This document shows positions 18,613-29,884 of a DNA stretch of 64,000 nt, piece after piece. Source of the DNA: Actinomycetospora succinea. GTDB taxonomy: Bacteria > Actinomycetota > Actinomycetes > Mycobacteriales > Pseudonocardiaceae. Below the pieces are notes generated by a model that was given only the letters and a program-made list of their open reading frames with translations, was not told the origin of the DNA and made no database searches. The stretch spans positions 51,415 to 115,414 of the forward strand of contig NZ_SNYO01000015.1 in the NCBI RefSeq assembly GCF_004363095.1, given 5' to 3'. The position numbers and the translations under genes are program-made. The number at the start of each line of letters is the position of its first letter. Within the stretch, counting starts at the first letter, position 1.

Positions 18613-20259
18613 TTAGCGCTTGCGGGCCTTCGTCTTGCGCGGCGGGGGCAGCGCGCCCTCCGCCCGCAGCTTCGTGGCGTGCGACGCCAGCGCCTCCACC
18701 AGCGACGGCACGTCGGCCACGTCCGGCTTCACGTCGACGCGCAGGCCGAACTCGACGGCCGTCTCGGCCGTCTTCGGGCCGATGCAGGCCACGATCGTGC
18801 GGGCGTGCGGCTTGCCGGCGATCCCGACGAGGTTGCGCACCGTCGACGACGACGTGAAGCAGACCGCGTCGAACCCGCCGGTCTTGATCGCCTCACGCAC
18901 CGGCGCGGGCGGCGGGGCCGCGCGCACCGTGCGGTACGCGGTGATGTCGTCGATCTCCCAGCCGCGCTGCTGGAGGCCCTCGGCGAGGGTCTCGGTGGCG
19001 ATGTCGGCACGCGGGAGCAGCACCCGGTCGACCGGGTCGAGCACGTCGTCGTGCGGCGGGAACACGTCGAGCAGGCCCTCGGAGGACTGCTCGGTCTCCT
19101 CGGACGGCACGAGCTCGGGGTGCACGCCGAAGGCGCGGACGGTCTCGGCCGTCGCCTCGCCGACGCAGGCGATCTTGACGCCGGAGAACGCGCGGGCGTC
19201 GAGGCCGAACTCGCCGAACTTCTCCCACACGGCGCGCACGGCGTTGGCCGAGGTGAACACGACCCACTGGTAGCGGCCGTCGACGAGGCCCTTGACCGCG
19301 CGCTCCATCTGCGCCGGGCTGCGCGGGGGCTCGACGGCGATGGTCGGCACCTCCTCGGGCACCGCGCCGTGGACGCGCAGGCGATCGCTCATCGCGCCCG
19401 CCTGGTCCTTGGTGCGCGGCACGAGGACGCGCCAGCCGTAGAGCGCGCGCGACTCCCACCAGGAGAGCGTGGCGCGGTCGGTGACGGCGTCGCCGAGGGT
19501 GATGACCAGCGTGCCCTCGAGCTCGGCGCCGTCGGAGGCGAGCTTGTCGAGGCTCGTCTCCACCGTGCGCTGCCGCGAGCCGGTGCCGGCCGCGGTGACG
19601 AGGGCCGGGGTGCCGGGCTTCCAGCCGTTCTCGATGAGCTGCGCCGAGGCGCCGGCGAGCTCGGCCGCGGTGGCCTGGAGCACCAGCGGGCCGGGCGCGA
19701 CGGCGAGGGCGGCGTAGTCGACGGGCTCGCCCGCGGTCAGGTCGACCGAGGTGTGGGCCGGGCCGAGCGCGACGCCGGCGTAGGTCGGGACCGCGGAGTC
19801 GGCCGGCATGCCCGGGACGACGTCGAAGGGCACGCTGGCCGCCGCGACGGCGCGGACCTCCGTGACGACGTCCGGGCGGACCAGCGGGTCGCCGACGACG
19901 AGGCGCACCACCGAGGCGCCGCCGCGCGCGGCCCCGACCACGGTGTCGGCGAGCGTCGCGGGGTCGGCGGGCGCGGGGCCCTCACCGGTCGCGGCCGGGT
20001 CGTCGGCCGCGAAGCCCGGCGCGACGACGGCGTCGGTCGCGGGGCCGCCGGCGGCGGGGTCGTCGCCGACCTGCCCGACCGGGCGCACCGTCACCGACGA
20101 CGGCAGCAGCGCGAGGACGTCCGCGGGCACGCCGCGATCGGCCACCACCAGCGTGGCGGCGGCGAGGGCGTCGCGGGCCCGCACGGTCAGCAGGCCGGGG
20201 TCACCGGGCCCGCTGCCGACGAAGGCGACCCGACCGGCGGTCGTCGAGGGTGCTGTCAT
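18613..20259 (-). CDS. hemD: fused uroporphyrinogen-III C-methyltransferase / uroporphyrinogen-III synthase
   Basis: 548 residues with two domains. Residues ~8-255 are a SUMT/CobA-like methyltransferase ([18 protein letters not shown], then [14 protein letters not shown] and [15 protein letters not shown]). Residues ~275-530 are HemD-like ([48 protein letters not shown]). The tail is Lys/Arg-rich. Such CobA-HemD fusions are standard in actinobacteria. A normal N-terminal residue pattern is kept, but the methyltransferase half carries an inserted Ala/Pro/Asp-rich loop (~70-105). The ATG at 20259 is preferred to one 15 bases upstream because of the GGAAG in front of it. Confidence 0.92.
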   Translation of the reverse strand: MTAPSTTAGRVAFVGSGPGDPGLLTVRARDALAAATLVVADRGVPADVLALLPSSVTVRPVGQVGDDPAAGGPATDAVVAPGFAADDPAATGEGPAPADPATLADTVVGAARGGASVVRLVVGDPLVRPDVVTEVRAVAAASVPFDVVPGMPADSAVPTYAGVALGPAHTSVDLTAGEPVDYAALAVAPGPLVLQATAAELAGASAQLIENGWKPGTPALVTAAGTGSRQRTVETSLDKLASDGAELEGTLVITLGDAVTDRATLSWWESRALYGWRVLVPRTKDQAGAMSDRLRVHGAVPEEVPTIAVEPPRSPAQMERAVKGLVDGRYQWVVFTSANAVRAVWEKFGEFGLDARAFSGVKIACVGEATAETVRAFGVHPELVPSEETEQSSEGLLDVFPPHDDVLDPVDRVLLPRADIATETLAEGLQQRGWEIDDITAYRTVRAAPPPAPVREAIKTGGFDAVCFTSSSTVRNLVGIAGKPHARTIVACIGPKTAETAVEFGLRVDVKPDVADVPSLVEALASHATKLRAEGALPPPRKTKARKR

Positions 20260-20282
20260 GTCTTCCGATCCCATCGTGGTGT

Positions 20283-21280
20283 TCAGGAGGCGGGCGGGGG
20301 CTGGTTCGCCGTGTCGCCGGCGAGCCCCTTCGGCTCCGCCCCGTCGGCGAGCAGTTCCTCGGCCAGTCCGCGGCCGATCTGCTCGGCGTCCTCGGTCTCT
20401 CCGGTGGCGGAGCCGCGCACGAGCGCGCCCTCCGCCGTGGCGGCCACCGCGCGCAGCGACAGCCGTTCGACGACGTGCCCGTCGTCGTCGAGGTCCTCGA
20501 CGACCTCGGCGAGCGCCCCGACCGGGGCGCCGCAGGGTGAGCCCAGCCCGCCGAGCACGGCGCGCTCCGCGGACACCGCGACCGCGACGGACTCGTCGTG
20601 CAGGGTCGAGCGCAGGAACGCCTCGAGCGGCGCGTCGTCGGCGCGGCACTCGCAGGCGAGCGCCCCCTGCGCGGGGGCGGGCAGCACCTGCAGCGGGTCG
20701 AGCACCTCGGTGGCCTCGCCGACGCGGCCCAGGCGGGCGAGCCCGGCGCGGGCGAGCACGACGGCGTCGAGCTCACCGCGGGCGACCTTCCCGATCCGGG
20801 TGTCGACGTTGCCGCGGATCGGCACGAGCTCGAGGCCCAGGCCCAGCGCGGCGATCTGCGCGACGCGCCGCGGCGACCCGGTGCCGACCACGGCGCCCGG
20901 CGGCAGTTCGCCGAGCACCATGCCGTCGCGGGCCACCAGCGCGTCGCGCGGGTCCTCGCGCGCCGGGACGGCGGCGAGGGTCAGCCCCGGCACGGGGGCC
21001 GTGGGCAGGTCCTTGAAGGAGTGCACGGCGACGTCGATCTCGCCGGCGAGCACGGCGTCGCGCAGCGCGGTGACGAACACCCCGACCCCGGTCTGGGCGA
21101 TCGGCGTGCCCGCGGCCTGGCTGCGGTCACCGTCGGTGGAGATCGTGACGACCTCGACGGTCGCGCCCGCGTCGGTGAGTGCGGTGGCGACGATGTCGGT
21201 CTGGGTGCGCGCGAGCAGGCTCGCCCGCGTCCCGATCCGGATCGTGCGGGCGCCCACATCTGTGGTGGCTGCGGTGGCCG

Positions 21281-21284
<4 letters not shown>
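20283..21284 (-). CDS. hemC: hydroxymethylbilane synthase (porphobilinogen deaminase)
   Basis: 333 residues. Polymerises four porphobilinogens to hydroxymethylbilane. Motifs: [46 protein letters not shown], and the cofactor-bearing cysteine in [14 protein letters not shown] (Cys251), which holds the dipyrromethane. The start overlaps the hemA stop (ATGA), giving a tightly coupled rex-hemA-hemC unit. Confidence 0.96.
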
Positions 21285-22680
<1,396 letters not shown>

Positions 22681-22684
<4 letters not shown>

Positions 22685-23511
22685 CGGGAGACCGCCTCTC
22701 GCGGGGTCTGTCGCGGGGTGGTGGCGGGGCCGGCGGCGGTCCCCGCGGCGGGGACCGTGCCGTGCCGGCGGGCGACGTGGAACGACAGCACCTGCATCTC
22801 CACGGCCAGGTCGACCTTGCGCACCTCGACCCCCGCGGGCACCACCAGCACGGTGGGCGCGAAGTTGAGGATGCTGCGCACGCCCGCGGCCACGAGGTGG
22901 TCGCAGACCTGCTGGGCGGCGGGAGCGGGCGTCGCGACCACGCCGATGGTCACGCCGCGCTCGGCGCAGACCCGCGGGATCGTGTCGGCGTGCTCGACCA
23001 CGACGCCGTCGAGGGTGGTGCCGACGAGCGCGGGGTCGACGTCGAAGAGCGCGGCGACGGGGAAGCCGCGCGCGGCGAAGCCCCCGTAGCCGGCGAGGGC
23101 GTGCCCGAGGTTGCCGACGCCGACCAGCGCGACCGCGTGCGGACGGGTCAGGCCCAGCGTGGCCTCGACCTCCGCGACGAGCCGGGAGACGTCGTACCCG
23201 ACCCCGCGCACCCCGGACGAACCGATGAGCGAGAGGTCCTTGCGCAGCTTCGCCGAGTTCACCCCGGCGTCCGCGGCCAGCTCCTCGCTGGAGACGGTGC
23301 CGCGCCCCTCGGCCAGGAGGGTGGTGAGCACGCGGAGGTACACGGCCAGACGGGCGACGGTGGCCTCGGGCACGGGCCGGGTGGCGGTGTCCGTGGTGTC
23401 GTGGTCGACGTCGGCGCTACCGTTCACCGGCGCCGCCGTGAGGCCGTCCTCGGGCGTCCGGGTCGCGGGCACCGGGCGGCGAGCAGGCCGGGTGCCACGA
23501 TCGACCGTCAC
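22681..23511 (-). CDS. rex: redox-sensing transcriptional repressor Rex
   Basis: 276 residues from the GTG at 23511 (GGAGG nine bases upstream). A ~50-residue disordered N-terminus precedes the winged helix ([20 protein letters not shown], then [20 protein letters not shown], to ~110) and a Rossmann domain with GVGNLGHAL (~131-139) that binds NADH/NAD. Rex represses respiratory and heme genes when NADH is low. It heads the rex-hemA-hemC operon through ATGA overlaps. A candidate Rex site lies about 120 bases upstream, consistent with autoregulation. Confidence 0.94.
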
Positions 23512-23627
23512 TTCCGGGCGCCTCCTGTCATCCCTCGCTGCGTGCCGCGGTGCGCGTCCGGCGGCGGTACGCACCCGTCACGCAGGACCCGCACCCGACG
23601 GACCCGTCGGCGACCAACGCTAGCGCT

Positions 23628-23645
23628 CGTGAACGCACGCACAAA
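23628..23645. promoter_or_regulatory. candidate Rex operator upstream of rex
   Basis: The minus strand reads TTTGTGCGTGCGTTCACG, close to the Streptomyces Rex site pattern TGTGAACNNNTTCACA: the TGTG and TTCAC halves are kept with correct spacing, while the inner part of the left half differs. It lies 117 bases before the rex start, where an autoregulatory operator is expected. The rest of the 23512-23810 gap shows no gene. Confidence 0.5.
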
Positions 23646-23810
23646 ATCGCCGAGACCCGCCGGGCCGCGCCGCGTGGTGCAGGCGTCGTGCCGACCGGCG
23701 GAAGCCTCCAGTCTGCCCGATCCGACCGCTGAACGCCTTCTCCAGCGGTGTCGTGAGCGTCGCCACGCGGTACCCGGCGCTCCCCGTGCGCCGTCCGGTG
23801 GACGCGGGTG

Positions 23811-24458
23811 TCAGACCGTGAGCGCGTCGGGACCCAGCGCTCCGGCGGTGGGGTCACTGGGTGCGGTGGGCGGCCGTCCGAGCAGGAAGTCCGCGGTCGC
23901 ACCGTGCATGGCCGCGACGGGCCCGACGCCCGCCGCGAGCGTGACGGCGGACGCGTCGGTGACCTCGCCCACGATCGCGGTGACGGTGGCGGCCACCGTG
24001 CCGGTGAGGTCCGCGGCGAGGCCCAGGAGGTCGACCGGGGCGCGGGCGGCGTCCAGGCGGGCGCGCAGCGCGGGCTCGACCGAGAGCGGGGCGCCGTCGA
24101 CCGCGGGCCGCCCACCGGCGACCAGGAGCCGGTTCCACGCCTCGGCGTGCGCGACGTGCTGGGCCGCGGCGCCCGACAGGTAGGCGGACACGACGCCGGG
24201 CACCGCGCCGTAGCGGCCCTGGCCCGCGCCGGACGCGGCCTGGCCGAGCAGCTCGCCCGCGAGCGCGGAGAGCGCGGCGCCGAGCGCGACGGACGCCGCC
24301 TCGCCCTCGTAGGTCGGCGCCGCGGTGGTCGTGGTCGTCGACGGGGCGGGCGGGGCGCCGGACGGGGGCGGGCCGGCGGGCGCCTCGTTCGAGCACGCGG
24401 CCAGGGCGCCGACACCCGCGAGGGCGCCGAGGCCGAGGAGGAACTGACGCCGTCTCAT
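23811..24458 (-). CDS. ferritin-like lipoprotein with twin-Arg-like signal
   Basis: 215 residues. N-terminus MRRRQFLLGLGALAGVGALA followed by AACS gives a lipobox with Cys at about residue 22, preceded by an RRRQF motif reminiscent of a Tat signal. After a Thr/Pro linker the rest is alpha-helical with His in AAAQHVAHAEAWNRLL and a helical repeat resembling the DUF4439/ferritin-like fold. It overlaps the preceding gene by ATGA. Its partner upstream has the same predicted fold, so they may act as a pair. Metal-binding residues are not clear enough to claim an enzyme. Confidence 0.7.
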   Translation of the reverse strand: MRRRQFLLGLGALAGVGALAACSNEAPAGPPPSGAPPAPSTTTTTAAPTYEGEAASVALGAALSALAGELLGQAASGAGQGRYGAVPGVVSAYLSGAAAQHVAHAEAWNRLLVAGGRPAVDGAPLSVEPALRARLDAARAPVDLLGLAADLTGTVAATVTAIVGEVTDASAVTLAAGVGPVAAMHGATADFLLGRPPTAPSDPTAGALGPDALTV

Positions 24459-25042
24459 CGCACGGCCCCCTCGGTCGCCGGCGACGCCTTCTCCGTCGGG
24501 AAGAGGACGTCCGGGAACCCCACGGTCCCGGCGGCGGGCGGCAGGGCCGCCAGGTCCGGCGGGGAGGCGACCAGCTCGGCGCGTCCGGTCGAGAGCAGCG
24601 TCTGCAGCGTGAGCAGCAGGGCCTTGCGCCGGGCCGCGGCGGCCGCGTGCCCGGCGACCATCCGCCGGACCTCGGGCACCGACAGCTCGACGACGTCGCT
24701 GACGAGCGTCTGGGCGAGGACGTCCTCGAGGGTCAGCGCGAGCCCGACGACGTCACCGGGACCGCGCACGGTCGGCAGCGCCTGCTCGACCACCGGGGCG
24801 TAGCGGGGGTCGGCGTTGGTCTGCGCCCGGCCGCCGGCCCGCCGCGTCGCGGTCGCGAGGTCGGTGCGGGCGCGGGCCAGCGCGTCGAGGGCGGCGGCGA
24901 GCAGGTCGCGCAGGGGTGCCGGCGCGGAGGCCCCGCCGCCGAACGGCAGCGCCTGCAGCGAGGAGTAGGTGTCGGCGGACAGCACCACGAGCGACGACGC
25001 GGTCTGCAGGGCCGGCACGTCCGCCGGGACCGGCGCGGTCAC
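24455..25042 (-). CDS. ferritin-like domain protein
   Basis: 195 residues from the GTG at 25042, overlapping the glutaredoxin-like stop by GTGA. Entirely helical and Ala/Leu-rich (e.g. RDLLAAALDALARARTDLA and AGHAAAAARRKALLLTL), matching cytoplasmic ferritin-like DUF proteins that pair with the lipoprotein downstream. No signal peptide. Middle gene of the chain glutaredoxin, ferritin-like, ferritin-like lipoprotein, all four-base overlapped. The function is unknown; redox or metal handling is only an inference from the neighbours. Confidence 0.65.
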   Translation of the reverse strand: MTAPVPADVPALQTASSLVVLSADTYSSLQALPFGGGASAPAPLRDLLAAALDALARARTDLATATRRAGGRAQTNADPRYAPVVEQALPTVRGPGDVVGLALTLEDVLAQTLVSDVVELSVPEVRRMVAGHAAAAARRKALLLTLQTLLSTGRAELVASPPDLAALPPAAGTVGFPDVLFPTEKASPATEGAVR

Positions 25043-25386
25043 GGGGCCTCCCCCAGCGCGCGGACGAGATCGGCGGGCTCGAGGCGCCAGGACCCGATCT
25101 CCACCCCGTCCACGAGCGTGACCGGGATGCGGTCGCCGTACTCGGCGCGCCACTCGGGGTCGGTGTCCGGACCGTCGACGTCGACCACCGTGTGCTCCTC
25201 GCCGGCGCGTCCGCAGATCTCGCGCACGACGCCCTCCATCCGGTCACAGGTCCGGCAGTCGGCGCGCACGAGCACGACCACCCGGACGGGGTCGTCCCCC
25301 GATCCGGCGTCCGACCCGCCGGGACGACCGCCCGTCGCACCGCCCACCGACGCGGTCGCCCGCTCGTCGGACCGCTCGTCCGCCAC
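25039..25386 (-). CDS. glutaredoxin family protein
   Basis: About 115 residues. Thioredoxin-fold core VRVVVLVRADCRTCDRME with the CXXC site Cys-Arg-Thr-Cys, the cis-Pro loop GDRIPVTLVDG and a C-terminal helix, as in actinobacterial DUF836-type glutaredoxins. The start is uncertain: the GTG at 25386 has GGAGGGG ten bases upstream, another GTG at 25410 is possible, and the first ~35 residues are low complexity. In Streptomyces a glutaredoxin gene also lies between rex and bldN (from memory, SCO3320-3323), matching this order. Confidence 0.75.
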   Translation of the reverse strand: MADERSDERATASVGGATGGRPGGSDAGSGDDPVRVVVLVRADCRTCDRMEGVVREICGRAGEEHTVVDVDGPDTDPEWRAEYGDRIPVTLVDGVEIGSWRLEPADLVRALGEAP

Positions 25387-25640
25387 CGGCTCGTCCCCTC
25401 CGTCCGACACCCTCTCGGTGCACCGCCCGGCGGCAGTCTCGCACGGTCCACAGGGCCCCACGCGGAGCCCCGGGATACCCCCGAACGGCCGCTCGTCGCA
25501 CCGTCGGTGCAGGTCGGAGAGGGTCACCCGTCCCGGGGCCGCGCCGGTGCGAGGGGAACTCACGCCGCACGTATGCTCCCCCGGCGACGCCCCCTTCCAC
25601 GGGGGATCCGGATCGGGAGAGGTCGATCGAGGGAGAGGGC

Positions 25641-25766
25641 ATGTCCGACGCAGCCGGCCGTCACGGCCGGACGTGCGCGCGCGACGCGGGCCGCTCCCCT
25701 CTCTGTCTCGACGGGTCGAGCTCCGCTGCGCTCCGTCTCCCCACGAGCGTCCCCGGAGCGCCGTGA
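25641..25766 (+). CDS. candidate 41-residue leader ORF overlapping the bldN start
   Basis: ATG at 25641 with a GAGGGAGAGGGC ribosome-binding region starts a 41-codon frame (MSDAAGRHGRTCARDAGR...) that ends in a TGA sharing GTGA with the GTG at 25763 of the sigma gene. Its codon pattern is not convincing as a protein and it contains the 13-mer repeat. It could be a translated leader that couples into the sigma factor, or the true sigma N-terminus with a frame break. The rest of 25411-25640 shows promoter-like sequence only. Confidence 0.35.
   Translation: MSDAAGRHGRTCARDAGRSPLCLDGSSSAALRLPTSVPGAP
25720..25732. repeat. 13-mer interspersed repeat GCTCCGCTGCGCT, copy 2
   Basis: Exact copy of the 13-mer, extended to GCTCCGCTGCGCTCCG. 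It lies in the leader of the BldN-like sigma gene. Confidence 0.5.
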
Positions 25767-26863
25767 GGCGCGCCGCACCCGACCCCGCCGACGAGCCCGG
25801 TCCCGGCCACGTGTCGGCCCGGGGTGGGCGACACGGCACCGGCTGGTCCCGGGGTGCCACCGGCACCGACACCCCGCCGGAGCCGGTGATCGACGCCCGC
25901 GCCCACGGTGCCCCGCCGACCGCGCCCTTCTACCCGGCGCAGCGGCGGCGCGAGGACACCTGGCCCCCGCCCTCGGCGGACCCCCCGAGCGCGTCCCCGA
26001 ACGGCCACACGCGCACCGGCCGCCCCGCCGGCGGCCGCCCCACGCCGCCCATGGGCGTCCCGCAGGCCGAGCCGCCCGCGCCCCGCACCGGCACGGGGCC
26101 GCTGCCCCCGGTGCCGCCGGCTGCCGAGGACGTCCCGCCCCCGGCCGACGTCGCCGCCCCCACCGGCGTCGTCCCGATGCAGCCCCCGGGCGACCCGACC
26201 GCGACCCTCGCCGGCCCCCAGCCGCTGCCCGAGGACGCCGCGTCGGGCGAGGCGGACGAGGACGAGATCGCCGACGACCTCCCCGACGACCTGCCCGACG
26301 ACGACGGCTCGACCGCCGAGGGCTGGGCGCTCGTCCGGGCCGCGCAGGACGGCGACACCGACGCGTTCGGGCAGCTCTTCGACCGCTACCACGACACCGT
26401 CTTCCGGTTCGTGCTCTTCCGGCTGGGCGACCGCCCCGCGGCCGAGGACCTCACGCAGGAGACGTTCGTCCGCGCGTACCGCCGGATCACCTCGGTGAGC
26501 TACCAGGGCCGCGACATCGGTGCGTGGTTCGTCACCATCGCCCGCAACCTCGTGCTCGACCACGTGAAGTCCAGCCGCTACCGCCTCGAGAGCTCCACCG
26601 CCGAGGTCGCGGACGTCGCGCCGAGCAGCTTCCGCCCCGGCCCCGAGTCCGAGGTCATCGCCGGCGCCACCCACGCCGAGCTGCTGCGATGCGTCGCGCG
26701 CCTGGGCGACGACCAGCAGGAATGCATCGCCCTGCGGTTCCTCCAGGGCCTCTCGGTGGCGGAGACCGCCGAGATCATGGGACGCAACGAGGGGGCCGTG
26801 AAGGCCCTCCAGCACCGTGCGGTGCGTCGGCTCGCTCAACTGTTGCCCGAGGGTCTGCGGTGA
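25763..26863 (+). CDS. bldN: BldN-like ECF sigma factor with long N-terminal extension
   Basis: About 366 residues from the GTG at 25763; GTGs at 25808 and 25882 are alternatives. Residues 1-~185 are Pro/Gly/Asp-rich. Sigma-2 lies at ~190-260 (AFGQLFDRYHDTVFRFVLFR, AAEDLTQETFVRAYRRI) and sigma-4 at ~300-362 (DDQQECIALRFLQGLSVAET, GRNEGAVKALQHRAVRRL). These segments and the place next to rex match Streptomyces BldN, which controls aerial development and is made as a pro-protein. The downstream DUF5667 gene corresponds to its anti-sigma RsbN. In a non-Streptomyces host the regulon may differ. Confidence 0.82.
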   Translation: MRRAAPDPADEPGPGHVSARGGRHGTGWSRGATGTDTPPEPVIDARAHGAPPTAPFYPAQRRREDTWPPPSADPPSASPNGHTRTGRPAGGRPTPPMGVPQAEPPAPRTGTGPLPPVPPAAEDVPPPADVAAPTGVVPMQPPGDPTATLAGPQPLPEDAASGEADEDEIADDLPDDLPDDDGSTAEGWALVRAAQDGDTDAFGQLFDRYHDTVFRFVLFRLGDRPAAEDLTQETFVRAYRRITSVSYQGRDIGAWFVTIARNLVLDHVKSSRYRLESSTAEVADVAPSSFRPGPESEVIAGATHAELLRCVARLGDDQQECIALRFLQGLSVAETAEIMGRNEGAVKALQHRAVRRLAQLLPEGLR

Positions 26864-26987
26864 GTCACAACGTTGTAGTTCGAACCGCACACCGCATCGT
26901 CGTAACCGGTCGGCTGTCCGTTCGTTTGCCCCTGCGACGACCACGGCGCGTACGGACCGTGACGCGCGGACGATGAGGACGGACGGC

Positions 26988-28292
26988 ATGTCGAGCGGGC
27001 ACGACGGAGACGACGAGCGGTTCGCTCGCGTCGGGGATCAGCGCGACGCCACCGGGCGTCCGGCGCGTCCCGATCGTGCCGGGGCCGAGACCGATCCCGA
27101 GCTCGCCCGCGACCTCGAGCTGACGGCCGCCCTGCGGGCCGCCGGACGCGACGCCGTCGGACCCGACCGCGCGACCAGCGCCCGGATGCGCGCGGCCGTG
27201 ATGGCCGAGATCACCGGGGGCGCCGCGGCGCAGGCCCCGCGGGAGAGCGCGCGTGTCCTGCGCAGCCCGGACTCCGGCCCGGCCGGCGGTCGGGGGGCCG
27301 GCCGGGCCGACCGCACCAGTGGGACACGTCGGACGAGCACCCGTCCGGCCGACGGCCGTCCCGCCGGGCGCGCGTCGGCCCCGCAGCGCCGCTCCACCTC
27401 CCGGATCCTGGCGAAGTTCGTGACGGGCGCCTGCGCGGTCCTGCTGCTCGGGGCGATCACCGTGCTGCTCAGCCGCGGCTCCCTGCCCGGCGAGATGCTC
27501 TACGGCGTCAAGCGGGCCTCGGAGAGCGCCGAGATCGGGCTGACCAGCGGCCAGGAGGCCAAGGGGCAGCGCCACCTCGACTTCGCGGCCACCCGCCTCG
27601 AGGAGGTCTCCGACCTCATCGCCCGCGACACCACCACAGCGGCCGGCACCGGTCCCGCGGCGGCGGGCCTCGACCCCGGCGACGCCGCGCTGGTGCTCGA
27701 GAACCTGCGGGCGTTCGGCGAGCAGGCCCGCACCGGCTCGCGGATGATCCTCCCGCTGGCGGCGCAGCCGTCGGGCCCGAAGCCCGCCGTGCTCGCCGAG
27801 TGGGCGCGCGAGCAGTCCTCCCGGCTCGACACGCTGAGCCCCTCGCTCGACAGCGACGGGCGCGCCGCGGCCACCGACTCCCAGCAGATGCTCCAGCGCC
27901 TCGGCCAGCGGGCCACCGCGCTCGGCGGGCCGACCCGCTGCGAGTCCGGCACCGAGAGCGACGACCTCGGCCCGCTGCCCGCCCGCGAGTGCGACACCAC
28001 CCGCCAGCCGGCGACCGCCTCGCCCGACAGCTCCCGGGCCGCGAGCACCTCCAGCTCGACCACGACGACCACCACCACGACCACCACGTCGCGGACCAGC
28101 ACCTCCACCGAGGAGTCGAGCCGCAGCAGCCGCGACTCGAAGGACGACAACGGCGTGGTCGACGACCTCCTGCCCGGCGGCGAGCAGCGCGAGTCGCCCG
28201 ACCCGGTGCGCGTGCCGCTCCCGGTGCCGCTGCTGCCGCAGGTCGACGTCCCGCCGCTCCTCCCCGGTCTGCCCGGCCTGAGCCTCGGCTGA
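26988..28292 (+). CDS. rsbN: RsbN-like transmembrane anti-sigma factor (DUF5667)
   Basis: 434 residues. N-terminal cytoplasmic region (~1-130) with a helical segment ARDLELTAALRAAGRDAV that could bind the sigma factor, one membrane helix (~143-160, GACAVLLLGAITVLLSR), then the DUF5667 signature SLPGEMLYGVKRASESAEIG and a helical outer domain. The C-terminal ~130 residues are Thr/Ser-rich (a run of Thr) and Pro-rich, probably extracellular. ATG at 26988 is preferred, with GAGGA eight bases upstream; an ATG five codons earlier is possible. It follows the BldN-like sigma gene, as rsbN does in Streptomyces. Confidence 0.8.
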   Translation: MSSGHDGDDERFARVGDQRDATGRPARPDRAGAETDPELARDLELTAALRAAGRDAVGPDRATSARMRAAVMAEITGGAAAQAPRESARVLRSPDSGPAGGRGAGRADRTSGTRRTSTRPADGRPAGRASAPQRRSTSRILAKFVTGACAVLLLGAITVLLSRGSLPGEMLYGVKRASESAEIGLTSGQEAKGQRHLDFAATRLEEVSDLIARDTTTAAGTGPAAAGLDPGDAALVLENLRAFGEQARTGSRMILPLAAQPSGPKPAVLAEWAREQSSRLDTLSPSLDSDGRAAATDSQQMLQRLGQRATALGGPTRCESGTESDDLGPLPARECDTTRQPATASPDSSRAASTSSSTTTTTTTTTTSRTSTSTEESSRSSRDSKDDNGVVDDLLPGGEQRESPDPVRVPLPVPLLPQVDVPPLLPGLPGLSLG

Positions 28293-28319
28293 CGCCCGCC
28301 GCGGCGCCGCCCGGGCGTC
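28291..28319 (+). terminator. hairpin after the anti-sigma gene
   Basis: GACGCCCG (28291-28298) pairs exactly with CGGGCGTC (28312-28319) and the loop CCGCGGCGCCGCC can itself pair. It starts at the last base of the stop codon and lies before the HAD gene. Confidence 0.5.
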
Positions 28320-28454
28320 GTGGCAGTGAGCCCCGGTCGTGGCACGCCCCGTGGTCGGGGGACCCGTCTAGGGTGGAACGAGCACCGCGCCGGGGTCGAG
28401 TCCGTCCCGCTCCCGGCGGCACGGTCCCGGGACGGACGACGGGAGGGTCCGGCG

Positions 28455-29570
28455 GTGGCAGGACGGCGCGAGCGCCGGTTGCAGGCGGAGCGGGAAGCGG
28501 CACGGCTCGCCGGAGAGGCGTCCGCCGAGGCCGCGCTGCGTGATCCGGCACTGGGCGACCCCGCGCTGGGCGAGCCCACCGCGTCCGAGCTGCTCGAGGC
28601 GGTGCCCGAGAGCGCCGGGCCGACCACCGACCCGTCCGCGCCCGTCGAGGTGCCGGGCGTCGAGGGCGCGCCCGACGGGGAGCTCGCCGGCGGCGGGCCC
28701 GCCGCGGCCGCCGCCTCGGCCGACGCGCCCGACATCCACCGCGTGCCGCCGTCGACGCGCGTCCCACCGGACCTCACGGCCGCCGCGTTCTTCGACGTCG
28801 ACAACACGATGATGATGGGCGCGTCGATCTTTCACTTCGCCCGCGGTCTCGCGGCGCGGAACTTCTTCTCGGGCTCCGACCTGCGTGGCTTCGTCTGGCA
28901 GCAGCTCAAGTTCCGGCTCGGCGGCGAGGGCAGCCCGGACGACGTGCGGGCCCACCGCGAGCAGGCGCTGTCCTTCGTGGCCGGCCAGTCGGTCTCGGAG
29001 CTGGTCGCGCTCGGCGAGGAGATCTACGACGAGCTGATGGCGGACCGCATCTGGGAGGGCACGCGCGCGCTCGCCCAGATGCACCTCGACGCGGGCCAGC
29101 GGGTCTGGCTCGTCACGGCCACGCCGCTCGAGCTCGCCCGCATCATCGCCCGCCGCCTCGGGCTCACCGGCGCGCTCGGCACGGTCGCCGAGAGCGAGGA
29201 CGGCGTGTTCACCGGGCGGCTCGTCGGCGAGCTCCTCCACGGCCCCGCCAAGGCCCACGCCGTCCGGGCCCTCGCCGCGCGCGAGGGACTCGACCTGCGG
29301 CGCTGCGCGGCGTACTCGGACTCGGTCAACGACGCCCCGATGCTCTCGGTGGTCGGCACGGCCGTGGCCGTCAACCCCGACTCCGACCTGCGCGCGATGG
29401 CCCGCCGCCGCGGCTGGGAGATCCGTGACTTCCGGTCCGGGCGCAAGGCCGCCAAGATCGGCGTGCCGTCGGTGCTCGGCGCCGGAGCCGTCGCCGGCGC
29501 GGTCGTCGCCGGTGCGGCCTACCGCCGGCGCTCGACCGCCTCGCGGTTGGCTGAGCGCCTGGTCGGCTGA
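28455..29570 (+). CDS. HAD-IB family phosphatase (SerB-like)
   Basis: 371 residues from a GTG with GGGAGG eight bases upstream. A ~105-residue charged, disordered N-terminus precedes the HAD core: [11 protein letters not shown] (Asp114, Asp116), the motif II threonine in [10 protein letters not shown], Lys in GPAKAHAV and the acidic motif [13 protein letters not shown]-terminal Ala/Gly-rich hydrophobic helix (~345-360) may touch the membrane. The family dephosphorylates small molecules or lysophospholipid-type substrates; a homolog sits at the same place near rex/bldN in other actinobacteria. Confidence 0.85.
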   Translation: MAGRRERRLQAEREAARLAGEASAEAALRDPALGDPALGEPTASELLEAVPESAGPTTDPSAPVEVPGVEGAPDGELAGGGPAAAAASADAPDIHRVPPSTRVPPDLTAAAFFDVDNTMMMGASIFHFARGLAARNFFSGSDLRGFVWQQLKFRLGGEGSPDDVRAHREQALSFVAGQSVSELVALGEEIYDELMADRIWEGTRALAQMHLDAGQRVWLVTATPLELARIIARRLGLTGALGTVAESEDGVFTGRLVGELLHGPAKAHAVRALAAREGLDLRRCAAYSDSVNDAPMLSVVGTAVAVNPDSDLRAMARRRGWEIRDFRSGRKAAKIGVPSVLGAGAVAGAVVAGAAYRRRSTASRLAERLVG

Positions 29571-29884
29571 CGGCACTCGACGCGCCTCCGCGGCCGTGCG
29601 GGCGTCGGCTGGTCGCCGTGCGTCGAGGCAACCGGGAGAAGAGACGCGGCTCTCGCCGGTTTGCGTGCCCACCTGGCCGGCACCGACGCGATGGCGATCG
29701 GGCCGGACGCCGATGCCCCGCGTTCGCCGGTCGCGCATGCAGGCCGGGCACTTGCCGGTCTGCCCTCTCCGGGCCGCGCTCCCCGGGCCGCGCCCGACCG
29801 TCCACACCGGACGGGCGCGCCTGTCCCGGACCGCCGTCCCCGCGCACGGAGCCGTGGCGGGCGTGCGCGGGGAACGCTCGGTCG
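29571..29884. other. intergenic gap, nothing recognised
   Basis: 314 bases between convergent HAD and HNH genes. Open frames here lack ribosome-binding sites and family resemblance. No clear hairpin or repeat was found. Confidence 0.5.

Noticed and set aside
24647..25640. Upstream extension of the sigma factor frame through the ferritin-like genes
   Set aside because: The open frame is antisense to three overlapping genes with clear features and lacks sigma-like sequence.
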